Counted from the first letter of the stretch, positions 31,801 through 40,136 are shown. The stretch is 64,000 bases of DNA from Reinekea marinisedimentorum (GCF_004341165.1 NZ_SLZR01000001.1:310001-374000); one strand, 5' to 3'. Translations and numbers: made by a program. Notes: a model not told the origin generated them from the letters alone.

Positions 31801-32357
31801 CCGTGGTGGTGACGGCTGGCATCGACCTGGCGGGTGCCAAACAGGATGGCAAATACCACCATCAGCGCCGCCACCGTCAGGCTGGTGTTCAGCAGCGGGA
31901 AGTTGGTATTGGAGGCCGCTGACAACACCAGAATGGAGTTGGTTACGGCCTTCAGCTGCAGCGCAATGTAGGGGATGCCGGCGACGGTACAGATCATGGT
32001 CGCAATGAGCGCAATGCCCTTCTTTTTGCTGTAGCGCGAAGACAGAAAGTCGGCGATGGAGGTGGTATTTTGCCGCTTGCCAACCCGGATCATCTTATGG
32101 ATGAGTGGGTACCCAAACACGAATACCAGAAAGGGCCCCAGATAGATTGGCAGAAATGACCAGCCGCCGTTTGCCGCAGAGCCTACAGCGCCGTAGAAGG
32201 TCCAGCTTGAGCAATAGACCGCCAGTGCCAGCGAATAGATGATGTGGCGCGCTGGCGCGGTCATATTCTTGCCGGAGCGGGAATCGCCATAGAGGGCGAT
32301 CCCGAACAGCAGGAAGAAGTACAGGATGGCAAAGACGAATAGAACCCATGGATTCAT
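28863..32357 (-). CDS. crbS: Symporter-histidine kinase hybrid CrbS (MxtR)-like
   Basis: The 1164-residue protein starts with a sodium:solute symporter-like region of about 13 helices (residues ~1-480), then a linker/STAC-like region, a PAS domain (~630-740, LENLDNGVSVIDREQKLVAWN), a coiled coil (~740-800), a HisKA domain with His821 (ALASHDILQPLNAAR), a HATPase domain (NLVSNAIKY, DTGLGIE, GLGLSVV) and a C-terminal receiver with Asp1096 (LIIDYHLGE) and Lys in LAKPVKP. This exact architecture is CrbS of Vibrio and MxtR of Pseudomonas, the sensor that activates acs through CrbR. The signal is thought to be linked to acetate or its uptake. It is divergent from hemH (119-bp gap). Confidence 0.9.
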   Translation of the reverse strand: MNPWVLFVFAILYFFLLFGIALYGDSRSGKNMTAPARHIIYSLALAVYCSSWTFYGAVGSAANGGWSFLPIYLGPFLVFVFGYPLIHKMIRVGKRQNTTSIADFLSSRYSKKKGIALIATMICTVAGIPYIALQLKAVTNSILVLSAASNTNFPLLNTSLTVAALMVVFAILFGTRQVDASRHHHGMMLTIAFESLVKLAALVVLAAYVIFVFYSGPAEFRSELIATNRFIWQGVDLSFLTQLLLASGAILVLPRQFHVMVVESINHQHLKTARWLFPAYLIIVSLAVLPITAAGLRLFQGSGVDADTFVLLLPQVTGQTWLSILVFIGGFSASMAMIVITTLTLSTMLSNDALLPFVINRRLSADQNVLGPWLLAMRRFIIGVVIFLAWSYNALFSESEALSATGLLAFSLVVQLIPALIGGLYWRKAHASGAYAGMISGSLVWFWTLLVPLLARDGLIPMSLLENGPLGVGWLRPEHLLGFQFSDPLSHGVFFSLAANCFFFVRFSRQANASLTDQLQASAYVLPDNHGQKEDVHYKKPNVRASELVSVLERFAGMAQTKQWIGDFERVHHVHIHASDLPSPDFIRYIERKLSGVIGASSARAMMHSALAGRKLHLEDVVNFFDETTQAIHFNQQVLSSTLENLDNGVSVIDREQKLVAWNRKYLEMYQYPKDMIRVGSSIEELIRYNAERGECGPGEVEDHVRKRMTHLRMGTAHRFIRMRSNGRVTEIRGNPLPGGGFVATFNDITEYVHAQDELREAKANLEQRVEERTEEVRKINKELREEINERERAESMILDAKNEAELANESKTRFLALASHDILQPLNAARLYNTALLEKYAEDDILPKLESSLRTTEELISTLLEIAKLDGNPQNPIIEPVELSSIFQSIMDEFSAVAEEKSLRLLVRPTDIIVSSESRPLRRIIQNLVSNAIKYTRSGGVLLAARKRGGQVVIQIWDTGLGIEADDLERIFLDFNRLDQHRQEAQGVGLGLSVVSRISQYLHHPIRVQSTPGKGSCFELSVPVSAVQKIAAPQKAVKTGIKKNQLNLTILVIDNDQQNIDALTTLLTGWGCAVASATTREAAVCQPQPDVLIIDYHLGETLTGFTLYAELKEVWQCEVPAILVTAHAESDIKQSASKAGMGYLAKPVKPSALRALIKSHNSP

Positions 32358-32476
32358 AGTTTAAATGCACTCCGATTGCCGGTTGTTATTATTGCTTTAA
32401 TGCGATGGGTGAATGGCTCGGGTAGTTTTGATAACTTTTGTTACACTAGCAGTCAAATTAGAAAAGATGAATCACT

Positions 32477-33490
32477 ATGAATAAACCTGTAAATCACCCT
32501 GAAGTTTCAACCGGCAAGGTTGGTGTTTTGTTGGTTAACCTTGGTACGCCCGATCAGCTCACGGTGCCGAGTGTACGCCGCTACCTGCGCCAGTTTCTAT
32601 CCGACTCTCGGGTAGTAACCCTACCGCGCCTTCTCTGGCTGCCTTTGCTGAACCTGGTCATCCTGAATGTGCGACCGAAGAAATCACTTGCCGCCTACAG
32701 CAAGATCTGGCGCAAGGAAGACAATCAGTCACCGCTGCGTTACTACACCGAGCAACTGACCAAAGGCATTGCTGCCGCTAAATCCGGTGCAGTGGTCGAA
32801 TTCGCCATGCGCTACGGTGAGCCGGCAATCGACAAAAAAATGGCAGAGATGCAGAAGGCCGGGTGCGATCGTATTCTGGTGGTACCGTTGTACCCACAAT
32901 ATTCTGCGACCACCAATGCAACCGTGGTTGACGAGGTGTTTCGTTACCTTAAAAAACAGGTCTGGCAACCGAGTGTGCGTATCGCCGCCCCCTGGTATAA
33001 GCACCCTGCCTATATCGAAGCCCTGAAGGCCCAGGTTGTTCAACACATAGAGGAAAAACAGTCACAGCCGGACAAAATACTGTTGTCCTTCCACGGCCTG
33101 CCGGAGAAATCGCTGGAAGATGGCGACCCCTATTATTGCCAGTGCATGGTCACCGGCCGCTTGCTGGCCGAGGCGTTGGGTAAAACCGGAGATGAGGTGA
33201 TGGTGACCTTCCAGAGCCGCTTTGGCCCGGCTACCTGGCTGCAGCCCTATACCGCCGAAGTGCTTGAATCGCTGCCTGCCAAGGGCGTGAACAACATTCT
33301 GGTGTTGACCCCCGGCTTCGTGGCCGACTGTATTGAAACGCTGGAGGAGATCGCCATTGAAGGCAAGGGAGACTTTATAGCGGCCGGCGGTAAAGCGTGC
33401 GATGTGCTGCCCTGCCTGAATGACAGTGCCGAAGGCCTTGATGTTATGAATACAGTAGTAACAGAGGAATTAGCCGGTTGGCTTGATTGA
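32477..33490 (+). CDS. hemH: Ferrochelatase
   Basis: HemH inserts Fe2+ into protoporphyrin IX, the last step of heme synthesis. Signature pieces in order: VGVLLVNLGTPD, the SLAAYSKIWRKEDNQSPLRYY region, RYGEPAI, YPQYSATTNAT, the catalytic LSFHGLPEKS with its conserved His, and PGFVADCIETLEEI with the acidic patch. Length 337, normal. Two cysteines in the PYYCQCM stretch and late ones may mark an iron-sulfur-type C-terminus, but the pattern is not clear enough to say. Confidence 0.96.
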   Translation: MNKPVNHPEVSTGKVGVLLVNLGTPDQLTVPSVRRYLRQFLSDSRVVTLPRLLWLPLLNLVILNVRPKKSLAAYSKIWRKEDNQSPLRYYTEQLTKGIAAAKSGAVVEFAMRYGEPAIDKKMAEMQKAGCDRILVVPLYPQYSATTNATVVDEVFRYLKKQVWQPSVRIAAPWYKHPAYIEALKAQVVQHIEEKQSQPDKILLSFHGLPEKSLEDGDPYYCQCMVTGRLLAEALGKTGDEVMVTFQSRFGPATWLQPYTAEVLESLPAKGVNNILVLTPGFVADCIETLEEIAIEGKGDFIAAGGKACDVLPCLNDSAEGLDVMNTVVTEELAGWLD

Positions 33491-33553
33491 ATGTGAACTT
33501 AGAGGGGGGCGATCTGGCAGATTTTTGTTTTTGTGATGCCAGAGATAAAAACA

Positions 33554-33583
33554 GCGCCCTTGTTCTTGTTTTTAGGTGGGCGC
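33554..33583. other. GCGCCC/GGGCGC hairpin downstream of hemH
   Basis: A 6-bp stem around an 18-nt U-rich loop, 63 bp past the hemH stop. It has no strong T run and is at best a weak terminator. Confidence 0.35.
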
Positions 33584-33741
33584 CGACGATTCTTATTTCC
33601 ACCCTATTCTTGTTTTTGTTGATGGGTGTTATTTATTTTTAGTGATTTAGATATTGCACTCAGTGTGCCACTTTTTGTTTTCCTTTATAAATCAATAACT
33701 TATAGCTTGTTGGTTAAAAAGTGATCAGGCTGGCGTTTGCA

Positions 33742-33850
33742 GGGTAACAGCTGCCGTGGTGTTGGGTAACACTTTTGATGGTTGGGTAACACATTGACGT
33801 TGGGCGCTCGATTTCCTGCTTTGTTACTGAAACACACATTGATTTCCTGC
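33742..33850. repeat. Direct-repeat array upstream of hlyU
   Basis: GGGTAACA occurs three times (33742, 33764, 33784), two of them within a longer GTTGGGTAACAC at 33761-33772 and 33781-33792, exactly 20 bp apart. GATTTCCTGC occurs twice (33810-33819 and 33841-33850), 31 bp apart. The first GTTGGGTAACAC also has a GTGTT/AACAC inverted symmetry. Helical spacing of about two and three turns suggests protein binding sites. The rest of the 406-bp gap 33491-33896 holds no gene I can support. Confidence 0.6.
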
Positions 33851-33896
33851 AGGCATTACCAATAATGGTTTTCACAAAATACAACAGGAGCAAATC

Positions 33897-34166
33897 ATGT
33901 TTGGGTGGTTCAAGAAGGCCTCGGCGAAACCGGAAAAGAAAGACTGGGAGGATTACCAAGGCTTCAGGGTTTGTGCGACTCCGATTGCCGAAGGTGGCCA
34001 GTACCGCGTCAGCGGTATCATTGAAAAGGGTGAGGGCGAGGACAAACAGCAGCACACCTTTGTGCGTGCCGATTTGATTGCCGGTAAGGATGAAGCTAAA
34101 CAGTTTACGGTAATGAAAGCCAAACTGATGATTGATCAGCTTGGCGATCGGGTTTTTAAGAGCTAA
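33897..34166 (+). CDS. hlyU: HlyU family protein
   Basis: The 89-residue sequence (MFGWFKKASAKPEKKDWEDY, FRVCATPIAEGGQYRVSGIIEKG, ... DAKQFTVMKAKLMIDQ-like end) is the PF10115 HlyU family. Despite the name it is distinct from the ArsR-type HlyU of Vibrio; its role is not established. AGGAG lies 7 nt before the ATG. The upstream region carries two sets of direct repeats, which is unusual for such a small gene and hints at strong regulation. Confidence 0.8.
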   Translation: MFGWFKKASAKPEKKDWEDYQGFRVCATPIAEGGQYRVSGIIEKGEGEDKQQHTFVRADLIAGKDEAKQFTVMKAKLMIDQLGDRVFKS

Positions 34167-34170
34167 ATAC

Positions 34171-35049
34171 TCAGTTGATAGAGTCTTCAGGCTTGGGGGA
34201 GAACAGCTCCTCAACCTGTTGCAGGCTGAAGGCGTAGCGGGCACGGCAGAATTGGCAATCAATTTCAATGTGCCCCTGCTCATGGGCAATCTCCAGGGCT
34301 TCCTGCTGGCCCAGGGTCATAATGGCGTTGGCTGAACGTTGTTCACTGCAGGTGCATTCAAACCGCAGCTCTCTGGCTGGGTACACCCTTACGGTTTCTT
34401 CATGGAACAGGCGGTGCAAGACCGTTTCACTGTCCAGATTCAGCGCTTCTTCCGGCTTCAGTGTTTCGGCCAGAAAGTTCAATCGCTCCCAGTCTTCATC
34501 TTCCTGTAAATCCAGGCTGCTTTCGCTGGCGGACTTAGGCATGGCCTGCAGCATCATACCGGCGGCAGCGTTGTGGTCGGCATACAGCCAAACCCGGGTT
34601 TTAATTTGTTCAGACTGCTGGAAGTAGCCTTCCAGAGCGCTGGCCAGATCGATGTCATCGTCGTTGATCAGAACAATGCCCTGGTAGCGCTGGCCTTTAT
34701 CCGGGTCGATGGTAATCGCCAAATGCCCTTCGCCCAGCAGTGGGCCGCTGTCTTCAAAGTCGTCGTTGTACTGGGCGATGGCGCGCAGTGCCTGATTATT
34801 GCGGCACTCTGCCATCAGTGTACGAACCTGGCCGTTACCCTTCACCTGCAGTGACAGAATGCCTTCAAACTTGATGGTATCGCTGAGCATGGCGGCAGCG
34901 GCCATAAACTGGCCAAGCAGCGGCTGAATGGGTCTCGGGTAATTGTGTTTGCTGAGCACTTCCTGGAAAGGCCTGGCAATCTGGGTCAGTTCGCCGCGAA
35001 TGTGGGTGTCTTCAAACAGAAAACGGGTGGTGGTATCGGTAACAGTCAT
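34171..35049 (-). CDS. hslO: Redox-regulated chaperone Hsp33
   Basis: Hsp33 is a holdase switched on by oxidation: zinc held by four C-terminal cysteines is released as disulfides form. Those cysteines are seen as FECTCS and DCQFC, about 25 residues apart, near the C-terminus of the 292-residue protein. It follows hslR after a 9-bp gap; together they form the heat-shock pair known from enterobacteria. Confidence 0.96.
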   Translation of the reverse strand: MTVTDTTTRFLFEDTHIRGELTQIARPFQEVLSKHNYPRPIQPLLGQFMAAAAMLSDTIKFEGILSLQVKGNGQVRTLMAECRNNQALRAIAQYNDDFEDSGPLLGEGHLAITIDPDKGQRYQGIVLINDDDIDLASALEGYFQQSEQIKTRVWLYADHNAAAGMMLQAMPKSASESSLDLQEDEDWERLNFLAETLKPEEALNLDSETVLHRLFHEETVRVYPARELRFECTCSEQRSANAIMTLGQQEALEIAHEQGHIEIDCQFCRARYAFSLQQVEELFSPKPEDSIN

Positions 35050-35058
35050 GCCTGTGCT

Positions 35059-35466
35059 CTAGTCTTGATCCTGCTGGTTAATGTTCTTGAAGCGGATAAT
35101 ATCACGCCGTTGCTTTTTGTTTGGCCGGTGGTCGGTGTGCACCGAGCTTAAATTCATGGCCTTGCGGGCTTCTGCATTTTTTGCCCGTTTCTCAATCGAG
35201 GCTTCGGTCTCGCTGTACATCAGTTGCGCTTCCGGCGCGCCCCGGCGCTTGTCGCTGACAGCTTGCACGATGACGGTCTTTTCATCCCAGCCCAACTGCA
35301 TGCGCAGTTCAGCGCCGGCTTCTACGGTGCGGCTGGGTTTGGCTTTGGCGCGGTTGTAATGCACCTTGCCGCCTTCCACAGCGGCCTTGGCCAGCGCTCT
35401 TGTTTTAAAGAAGCGGGCGGCCCAAAGCCACTTGTCGAGGCGGATGGATTCGGTTGTTTCGGTCAT
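35059..35466 (-). CDS. hslR: Heat-shock ribosome-associated protein Hsp15
   Basis: Hsp15 binds free 50S subunits carrying nascent chains and recycles them. The S4-type RNA-binding domain is clear (IRLDKWLWAARFFKTRALAKAAVEGGKVHYN), followed by a basic tail. Length 135. Its start overlaps the yrfG stop by four bases (ATGA), so yrfG-hslR-hslO is one operon. Confidence 0.95.
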   Translation of the reverse strand: MTETTESIRLDKWLWAARFFKTRALAKAAVEGGKVHYNRAKAKPSRTVEAGAELRMQLGWDEKTVIVQAVSDKRRGAPEAQLMYSETEASIEKRAKNAEARKAMNLSSVHTDHRPNKKQRRDIIRFKNINQQDQD

Positions 35467-36134
35467 ATAGAAGGTAAATACAGTTCCTGAAAGTGATCAA
35501 AAGCCGGATAGCGGGAATCGTAAACCCGGCCCTGACTGTTGGGTGTTTTCACGCCAAGGCAATGAGCAATACCGGCATTCGCTGCGGCATCCAAGATGTG
35601 GTCATTGTCATCGATAAACAAGGTTTGACCGGCGATATAGTTTGTTTTTTCCTGTAACCACTGCCAGTAACCGGGCGATTCTTTCGGTGCGTTGGCGCTG
35701 TGAGCATCCATGATCACATCCACCCATTGCGACAGATCGGTGTGCAGGTCTTTCAGGGCGATGCTGTCCGGATGGGCGTTGGTGGCGAGGATGACATGCT
35801 TGTTATGGTGTTTCAGCCACTTCAAAAATGCCAGCGCGCCCTTGCGGAAGCCGATCAGGTGAGAAAGCTCAGACTTTACCGGGCGAATATCGAAGCCGAC
35901 CTGTTCGCTCCAGTAATCCAGGCAATACCAATCGAGCTTGCCCCAGGCCTGTTCCGCCAATTGGATGATGGTTTTGCTGGCCTCATCCTCGGTAATTTGA
36001 TGATGCTCGGCGTAGGCTTTGGGTAACGCGATACGCCACAGGGTATCGTCGAAGCACAAGTCGAGCAGGGTGCCGTCCATATCGAGCAGCACCCAGGAAA
36101 TGTCATCCCACTGTTCGGGGCTTAATATAGCCAT
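35463..36134 (-). CDS. yrfG: GMP/IMP nucleotidase YrfG (HAD family)
   Basis: YrfG dephosphorylates GMP and IMP. HAD motifs: DMDGTLLDL with the nucleophile Asp (motif I), ILATNAH (II), and FIDDNDHILDAAANAG (IV). Location directly before hslR-hslO matches the E. coli gene order, which decides the name among similar HAD phosphatases. Its start is 42 bp from the divergent cysQ. Confidence 0.88.
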   Translation of the reverse strand: MAILSPEQWDDISWVLLDMDGTLLDLCFDDTLWRIALPKAYAEHHQITEDEASKTIIQLAEQAWGKLDWYCLDYWSEQVGFDIRPVKSELSHLIGFRKGALAFLKWLKHHNKHVILATNAHPDSIALKDLHTDLSQWVDVIMDAHSANAPKESPGYWQWLQEKTNYIAGQTLFIDDNDHILDAAANAGIAHCLGVKTPNSQGRVYDSRYPAFDHFQELYLPSI

Positions 36135-36176
36135 GTTAAACTGGTCCGACCCTTTAGAAATTTGGATTCACTATAG

Positions 36177-37004
36177 ATGAAATTAGCAACACCGGATACG
36201 TCGATTCAGCTGAGCGTGGGCCAGTTGCAGTTAACACGCCTGTTTGCCCTGGCTGAACAGGCATCGGAAGCCGTGCTGAAAATCTATGGTGATGAATCGT
36301 TGTGGCAGCAGGTATCGAAATCTGATGATACGCCGGTGACTGCGGCGGATTTGAAGTCGTCAGAGTTGCTGGTTGCCGGCCTGCCGTCGGTGCTGGATTG
36401 CCCGGTGGTCTCGGAAGAGGACCTGCCGCCCTACCAATTGCGCCGTCAGTGGCCGCTCTATTGGCTGGTCGACCCGATTGACGGCACCAAGGAGTTCATT
36501 GGCCGGACCGGCGAGTTTGTTATTAATATCGCCCTGATGCATCAGCATCAGCCGGTGTTTGGCCTGATCTATCAGATTACTGAAGGCCGCGCCTGGTGGG
36601 GTGGGCCAGAGGTTGGCGCCTACTATACCAGCCCGCTGAAGAAGCTTGGCAGCCAGCTCGGGGCCACCAGCAAAGATATTCTTGCGCTGGGCTCCCGGCG
36701 CTCCCGCTGGAAGGGTGAATGGCGGCCCAGGCTGGAAGGCTGCGGTTATCAGGTCGCCACTCAATCGGTTGGCAGCGCACTGAAGTTTGCTTATCTGGCG
36801 GAAGGCCGTGCGGATATGTACCCAAGGCTGGGGCCAACCAGCGAGTGGGATACCGCAGCCCCGCAGGCCATTCTGCAGGCCACCGGCGGAGCCATTGTCC
36901 AGTGGAACGGCGAGCCGCTGCAATACGGCAAGGCCAACACCCTGAACCCGCATTTTGTCGCCGTGCGCGACAGGTCGTTTCTTAAGGTGCTGCTCGGCAA
37001 CTAA
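36177..37004 (+). CDS. cysQ: 3'(2'),5'-bisphosphate nucleotidase CysQ
   Basis: CysQ removes the 3'-phosphate of PAP formed in sulfate assimilation. The metal-binding motifs of the inositol-monophosphatase superfamily are intact: SEED, DPIDGTKEF (CysQ-type 'GTKEF') and SEWDTAAPQA. Length 275. It faces yrfG across a 42-bp shared promoter gap. Confidence 0.92.
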   Translation: MKLATPDTSIQLSVGQLQLTRLFALAEQASEAVLKIYGDESLWQQVSKSDDTPVTAADLKSSELLVAGLPSVLDCPVVSEEDLPPYQLRRQWPLYWLVDPIDGTKEFIGRTGEFVINIALMHQHQPVFGLIYQITEGRAWWGGPEVGAYYTSPLKKLGSQLGATSKDILALGSRRSRWKGEWRPRLEGCGYQVATQSVGSALKFAYLAEGRADMYPRLGPTSEWDTAAPQAILQATGGAIVQWNGEPLQYGKANTLNPHFVAVRDRSFLKVLLGN

Positions 37005-37118
37005 GCCGGGTGGCGCCTTACAATTAACCGCAAATGTTCATTCACCGTGGCCGGCGATACCCTGTAGAATGGGCGGCTGTTCTGCCACCGGCAGTTAAAT
37101 TAAGAAAGGTTTTATACG

Positions 37119-38315
37119 TTGACTACTCCTACCCTGCACCTGAATAAGGGTGCTGAACGCCGAATCCGTTCCGGCCACCACTGGATCTACAACAACGAAG
37201 TGGACCAGTCCGCCTCACCGCTCAAGGGCTTTGCTCCCGGTCAGGTTGCCAATGCGGTCGACTTCCGCGGTAAGCCGGTGGGCAGCTTTATGGTAAACCC
37301 GCATGCGCTGATCTGCGCCCGGTTGATCTCCCGTCAGGCAGATCGCGGTCTGACCAGCTCGCTGGTTAAGAACCGCCTCAAACAGGCGCTGGCATTGCGT
37401 CAGATGTGTTACGACGCACCCTATTACCGCTGGGTTTACGGCGACAGCGACGGCTTGTCCGGTCTGGTGGTCGACCGCTTCGGCGATGTGCTCTCGGTGC
37501 AGGTTTCAACGGCCGGTATTGAGGCTTGTCTGGATAACATCCTTGAGCATCTGATTCGCTTGGTGCAGCCCAAGGGCATTCTGCTGAAGAATGACGGCAA
37601 GATGCGCTCGGTAGAGGGCCTGGAGTCTTACGTCCGGGTGGCTTATGGCGAGGTGCCGGATCAGGTGTTACTGATCGAAAATGGCGTCAGCTTTGAAGCG
37701 CCGTTGATGACCGGTCAGAAAACCGGCTGGTTTTACGATCACCGCCCTAACCGTCAGTTGGCCGCCAGTTTTGCCAGAGATAAGACCGTACTCGATGTGT
37801 TCAGCTATCTCGGCGGCTGGGGCCTAACCGCTGGCAGTCAGGGGGCGAAAGCCGTTACCTGCGTCGATGCCTCCGCTCTGGCGTTGAATGGCGTGCTGGA
37901 AAATGCCCGGCGCAACGGTCTGGAAGACCGGGTAACCACACACGAGGGTGATGCCTTTGATATTCTGCAAACCCTGCACAGTGACAAGCAGCGCTTCGAT
38001 ATTGTGATTGTTGACCCGCCGGCCTTCATCACCCGCCGTAAGGATATCGACTCCGGCGAGCGCGCCTATCAGCGCCTGAACGATGCGGCAATGAAGCTGG
38101 TCAATCATGGTGGCCTGCTGGTCAGCGCCAGCTGTTCGATGCATCTGGAGAACGATCGCCTGCGTGACATGATTCGCGCATCGGCCCGTAAGTTGGACCG
38201 GCACGCGCTGATCCTGGCGGAAGGCAGTCAGGGTGCGGATCACCCGGTGTTGCCGGCGGTTAAGGAAACCCGTTACATCAAATCGATCTTTGCGCAGGTT
38301 ACGCCGGGCTTTTAG
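37119..38315 (+). CDS. rlmI: 23S rRNA m5C methyltransferase RlmI family
   Basis: An N-terminal PUA domain (RIRSGHHWIYNNEV, ... GKPVGSFMVNPHA) precedes a Rossmann SAM domain with LDVFSYLGGWGL, the DPPAF motif (IVDPPAFI) and the cysteine motif SASCSMHL. RlmI of E. coli methylates C1962 of 23S rRNA. The gene starts with TTG at 37119, with AGAAAGG about 10 nt upstream; no ATG fits the family N-terminus better. Confidence 0.9.
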   Translation: MTTPTLHLNKGAERRIRSGHHWIYNNEVDQSASPLKGFAPGQVANAVDFRGKPVGSFMVNPHALICARLISRQADRGLTSSLVKNRLKQALALRQMCYDAPYYRWVYGDSDGLSGLVVDRFGDVLSVQVSTAGIEACLDNILEHLIRLVQPKGILLKNDGKMRSVEGLESYVRVAYGEVPDQVLLIENGVSFEAPLMTGQKTGWFYDHRPNRQLAASFARDKTVLDVFSYLGGWGLTAGSQGAKAVTCVDASALALNGVLENARRNGLEDRVTTHEGDAFDILQTLHSDKQRFDIVIVDPPAFITRRKDIDSGERAYQRLNDAAMKLVNHGGLLVSASCSMHLENDRLRDMIRASARKLDRHALILAEGSQGADHPVLPAVKETRYIKSIFAQVTPGF

Positions 38316-38322
38316 CGGGTGG

Positions 38323-39477
38323 TTATTCGACCATCAGCGGTACGTTGTAGTGCTGCATCAGCGCGGAGAAGTGCAGGGTTACCTCGGCCAGGGCCTGCCT
38401 TGCTGCCTGCCAATGCTCGCTCGCCTCGCTCTGCGCCGGGTAGTTTTCAGGCAGCTGGCTGATTGCCTCAATGCTGGCCGCGATTGACCGGGCCATTGCC
38501 TCGGCCGTGACTGGCTGCTCGCTGTTGGCGTCGAGCCAGCGTGTGAACTCGGTAGGCTGCTGCGGAGAACCGACCAAGGCCTGCAGTGACTCGAGCATCG
38601 CCAGCGGGTGGCTTCGGCCCTGGCCGCTGATCTGTGCCGGGTGATGCCATTCCGGCTCTGACAGGGCCGACTCTTCAAACAGCGAATGCAGCAGCTCAAC
38701 CATCACCAGCCGCTGACCGCTCTGCAGCACCAGGTTCAGCTGTGCGCGCTCCGGCAGGGCATAAAATTGCCTGCCGTTCCAGCGTTGCAATGCCTGTTGC
38801 AGCAGGTTTTTCTGCACGCTGCCGGCCACCCTCAGGTAGTCAAGACGGCGCGTTACATTGATGGCTTTGTTCGGGTCTGCTGTCACCCAGACATCCGTCA
38901 GCTCACTGCGCCACAAAAAGAACTCGATGACTGGAAAGCCGAGCGAGGCGGATTCTTCATCCATCAGCCGGTGCTGGCTGCGCAGGGCGTCTTCAGTCAC
39001 CGGTATATCCAGCTCGTGCACCAGACCGCTGTACGGGTATTCGGGAATGCCGTCAATGTAGCCGGGCAGGAATGGTCGGGTATCGATCAGATCGACCAGC
39101 CGGTAAAAACCGTCGGCTTCGGTCAGGGAAAAGGGCTTCTGGAAGTAGAGTTCCGCCGCCCGCCAGCTTTGCAGGCACGGCCGGTAGGCTGCCTGTGCGG
39201 TCAACTGGCTGTTGCCGGAAGGCGCCGCGACGAAGTTGTCGATTGCGCTAAACAGCTTTTCGCATTCGGCCTGGGTGTGGTTCAGCGCTGTAACTGCCTG
39301 GTTGTAAAACAGCTGCGCGCTGGCCGTGAAGTTCAGCGCCACGGCGGGTTTTTCTTCATTAATAAGGTTGTTAGTGGCCACTGATTCGGCAGATAAGGTA
39401 ACGGCCGGCGGGTCATCACTGCGTTCGCAGCCAACCAGTAGGCTAAGTATCAATGTCGCTAACGCGAACCTTTTCAC
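38323..39477 (-). CDS. Imelysin-like lipoprotein with altered GxHxxE motif
   Basis: The signal ends in the lipobox LVGC (Cys17). The all-helical 384-residue body with repeated 'LYFQKPF... DLIDTRPFLPGYIDG' blocks matches the imelysin/M75 (insulin-cleaving membrane protease; EfeO-like) family, which is associated with iron uptake. The conserved GxHxxE motif (usually GFHAIEF) reads GFPVIEF at residues 180-186, so the metal-type histidine is replaced by proline while the glutamate stays. Iron binding or peptidase function is therefore doubtful in this copy. It overlaps the HAD gene start by four bases and is probably co-transcribed with it. Confidence 0.8.
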   Translation of the reverse strand: MKRFALATLILSLLVGCERSDDPPAVTLSAESVATNNLINEEKPAVALNFTASAQLFYNQAVTALNHTQAECEKLFSAIDNFVAAPSGNSQLTAQAAYRPCLQSWRAAELYFQKPFSLTEADGFYRLVDLIDTRPFLPGYIDGIPEYPYSGLVHELDIPVTEDALRSQHRLMDEESASLGFPVIEFFLWRSELTDVWVTADPNKAINVTRRLDYLRVAGSVQKNLLQQALQRWNGRQFYALPERAQLNLVLQSGQRLVMVELLHSLFEESALSEPEWHHPAQISGQGRSHPLAMLESLQALVGSPQQPTEFTRWLDANSEQPVTAEAMARSIAASIEAISQLPENYPAQSEASEHWQAARQALAEVTLHFSALMQHYNVPLMVE

Positions 39478-40136
39478 TCATGATCCCTTAGATTCAAAAT
39501 GGTCCACCCGCGGCTGGTGGCTATGTTCATCAGCCGGTCGTCGGGGTTAACCGCAACCGGGTTATCGACCTGTTCAAGCAGTGGCAGATCATTGTGCGAA
39601 TCGGAGTAAAACCAGGCGCCGTTCAGCGATTCTTCGTGCTCCGCCAGCCATTGCTGTAAGCGCAAAACCTTACCATGCTGAAAGCTCGGTATACCAGTTG
39701 GCTTGCCGGTGTAGATGCCGTTTTCTTGGCCTGGTTCACAGGCAATCAGCTCATCGATACCCAAATGGTTAACAATCGGCTCGGTGACAAAGCGGTTGGT
39801 GGCGGTGATCACCAGAAGCCGGTCACCCTGCTGGCGATGTGTCTCGATCAGTGCTTGAGCCTTTTCCAGCAGCATCGGCTGAATTTTGCTGGTCATGAAC
39901 TGCTGGTGCAGCGGTGCCAGATCTGTGGGTGATTTACCGGCCAGAAATGACAGAGCAAACTCCAGGTATTCCTGAATATCGAGCTCCCCACTCTGGTACT
40001 GATGCAGAAAATGATTATTGGCTTTACTGACGATGTCTTTATCGACCAGGTTCTGGTCTACCAGAAACTCGCCCCAGGCGTGATCGGAATCTCCGGCAAT
40101 GAGTGTGTTATCCAGATCAAAAATAGCCAATGTCAC
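39474..40136 (-). CDS. HAD-IB phosphatase
   Basis: A 220-residue SerB-like HAD phosphatase of subfamily IB: motif I FDLDNTLIAGDSD, motif II ITATNRFV, and the late YSDSHNDLPLL. The substrate is not certain. The neighbourhood HAD / rppH / ptsP is the same as in Pseudomonas (PA0335-PA0337), which suggests an ortholog there. Divergent from rppH. Confidence 0.85.
   Translation of the reverse strand: MTLAIFDLDNTLIAGDSDHAWGEFLVDQNLVDKDIVSKANNHFLHQYQSGELDIQEYLEFALSFLAGKSPTDLAPLHQQFMTSKIQPMLLEKAQALIETHRQQGDRLLVITATNRFVTEPIVNHLGIDELIACEPGQENGIYTGKPTGIPSFQHGKVLRLQQWLAEHEESLNGAWFYSDSHNDLPLLEQVDNPVAVNPDDRLMNIATSRGWTILNLRDHE

Noticed and set aside
33714-34289. A 191-codon minus-strand frame over hlyU
   Set aside because: It is the antisense of hlyU and its repeat-rich upstream region, and overlaps the hslO end.
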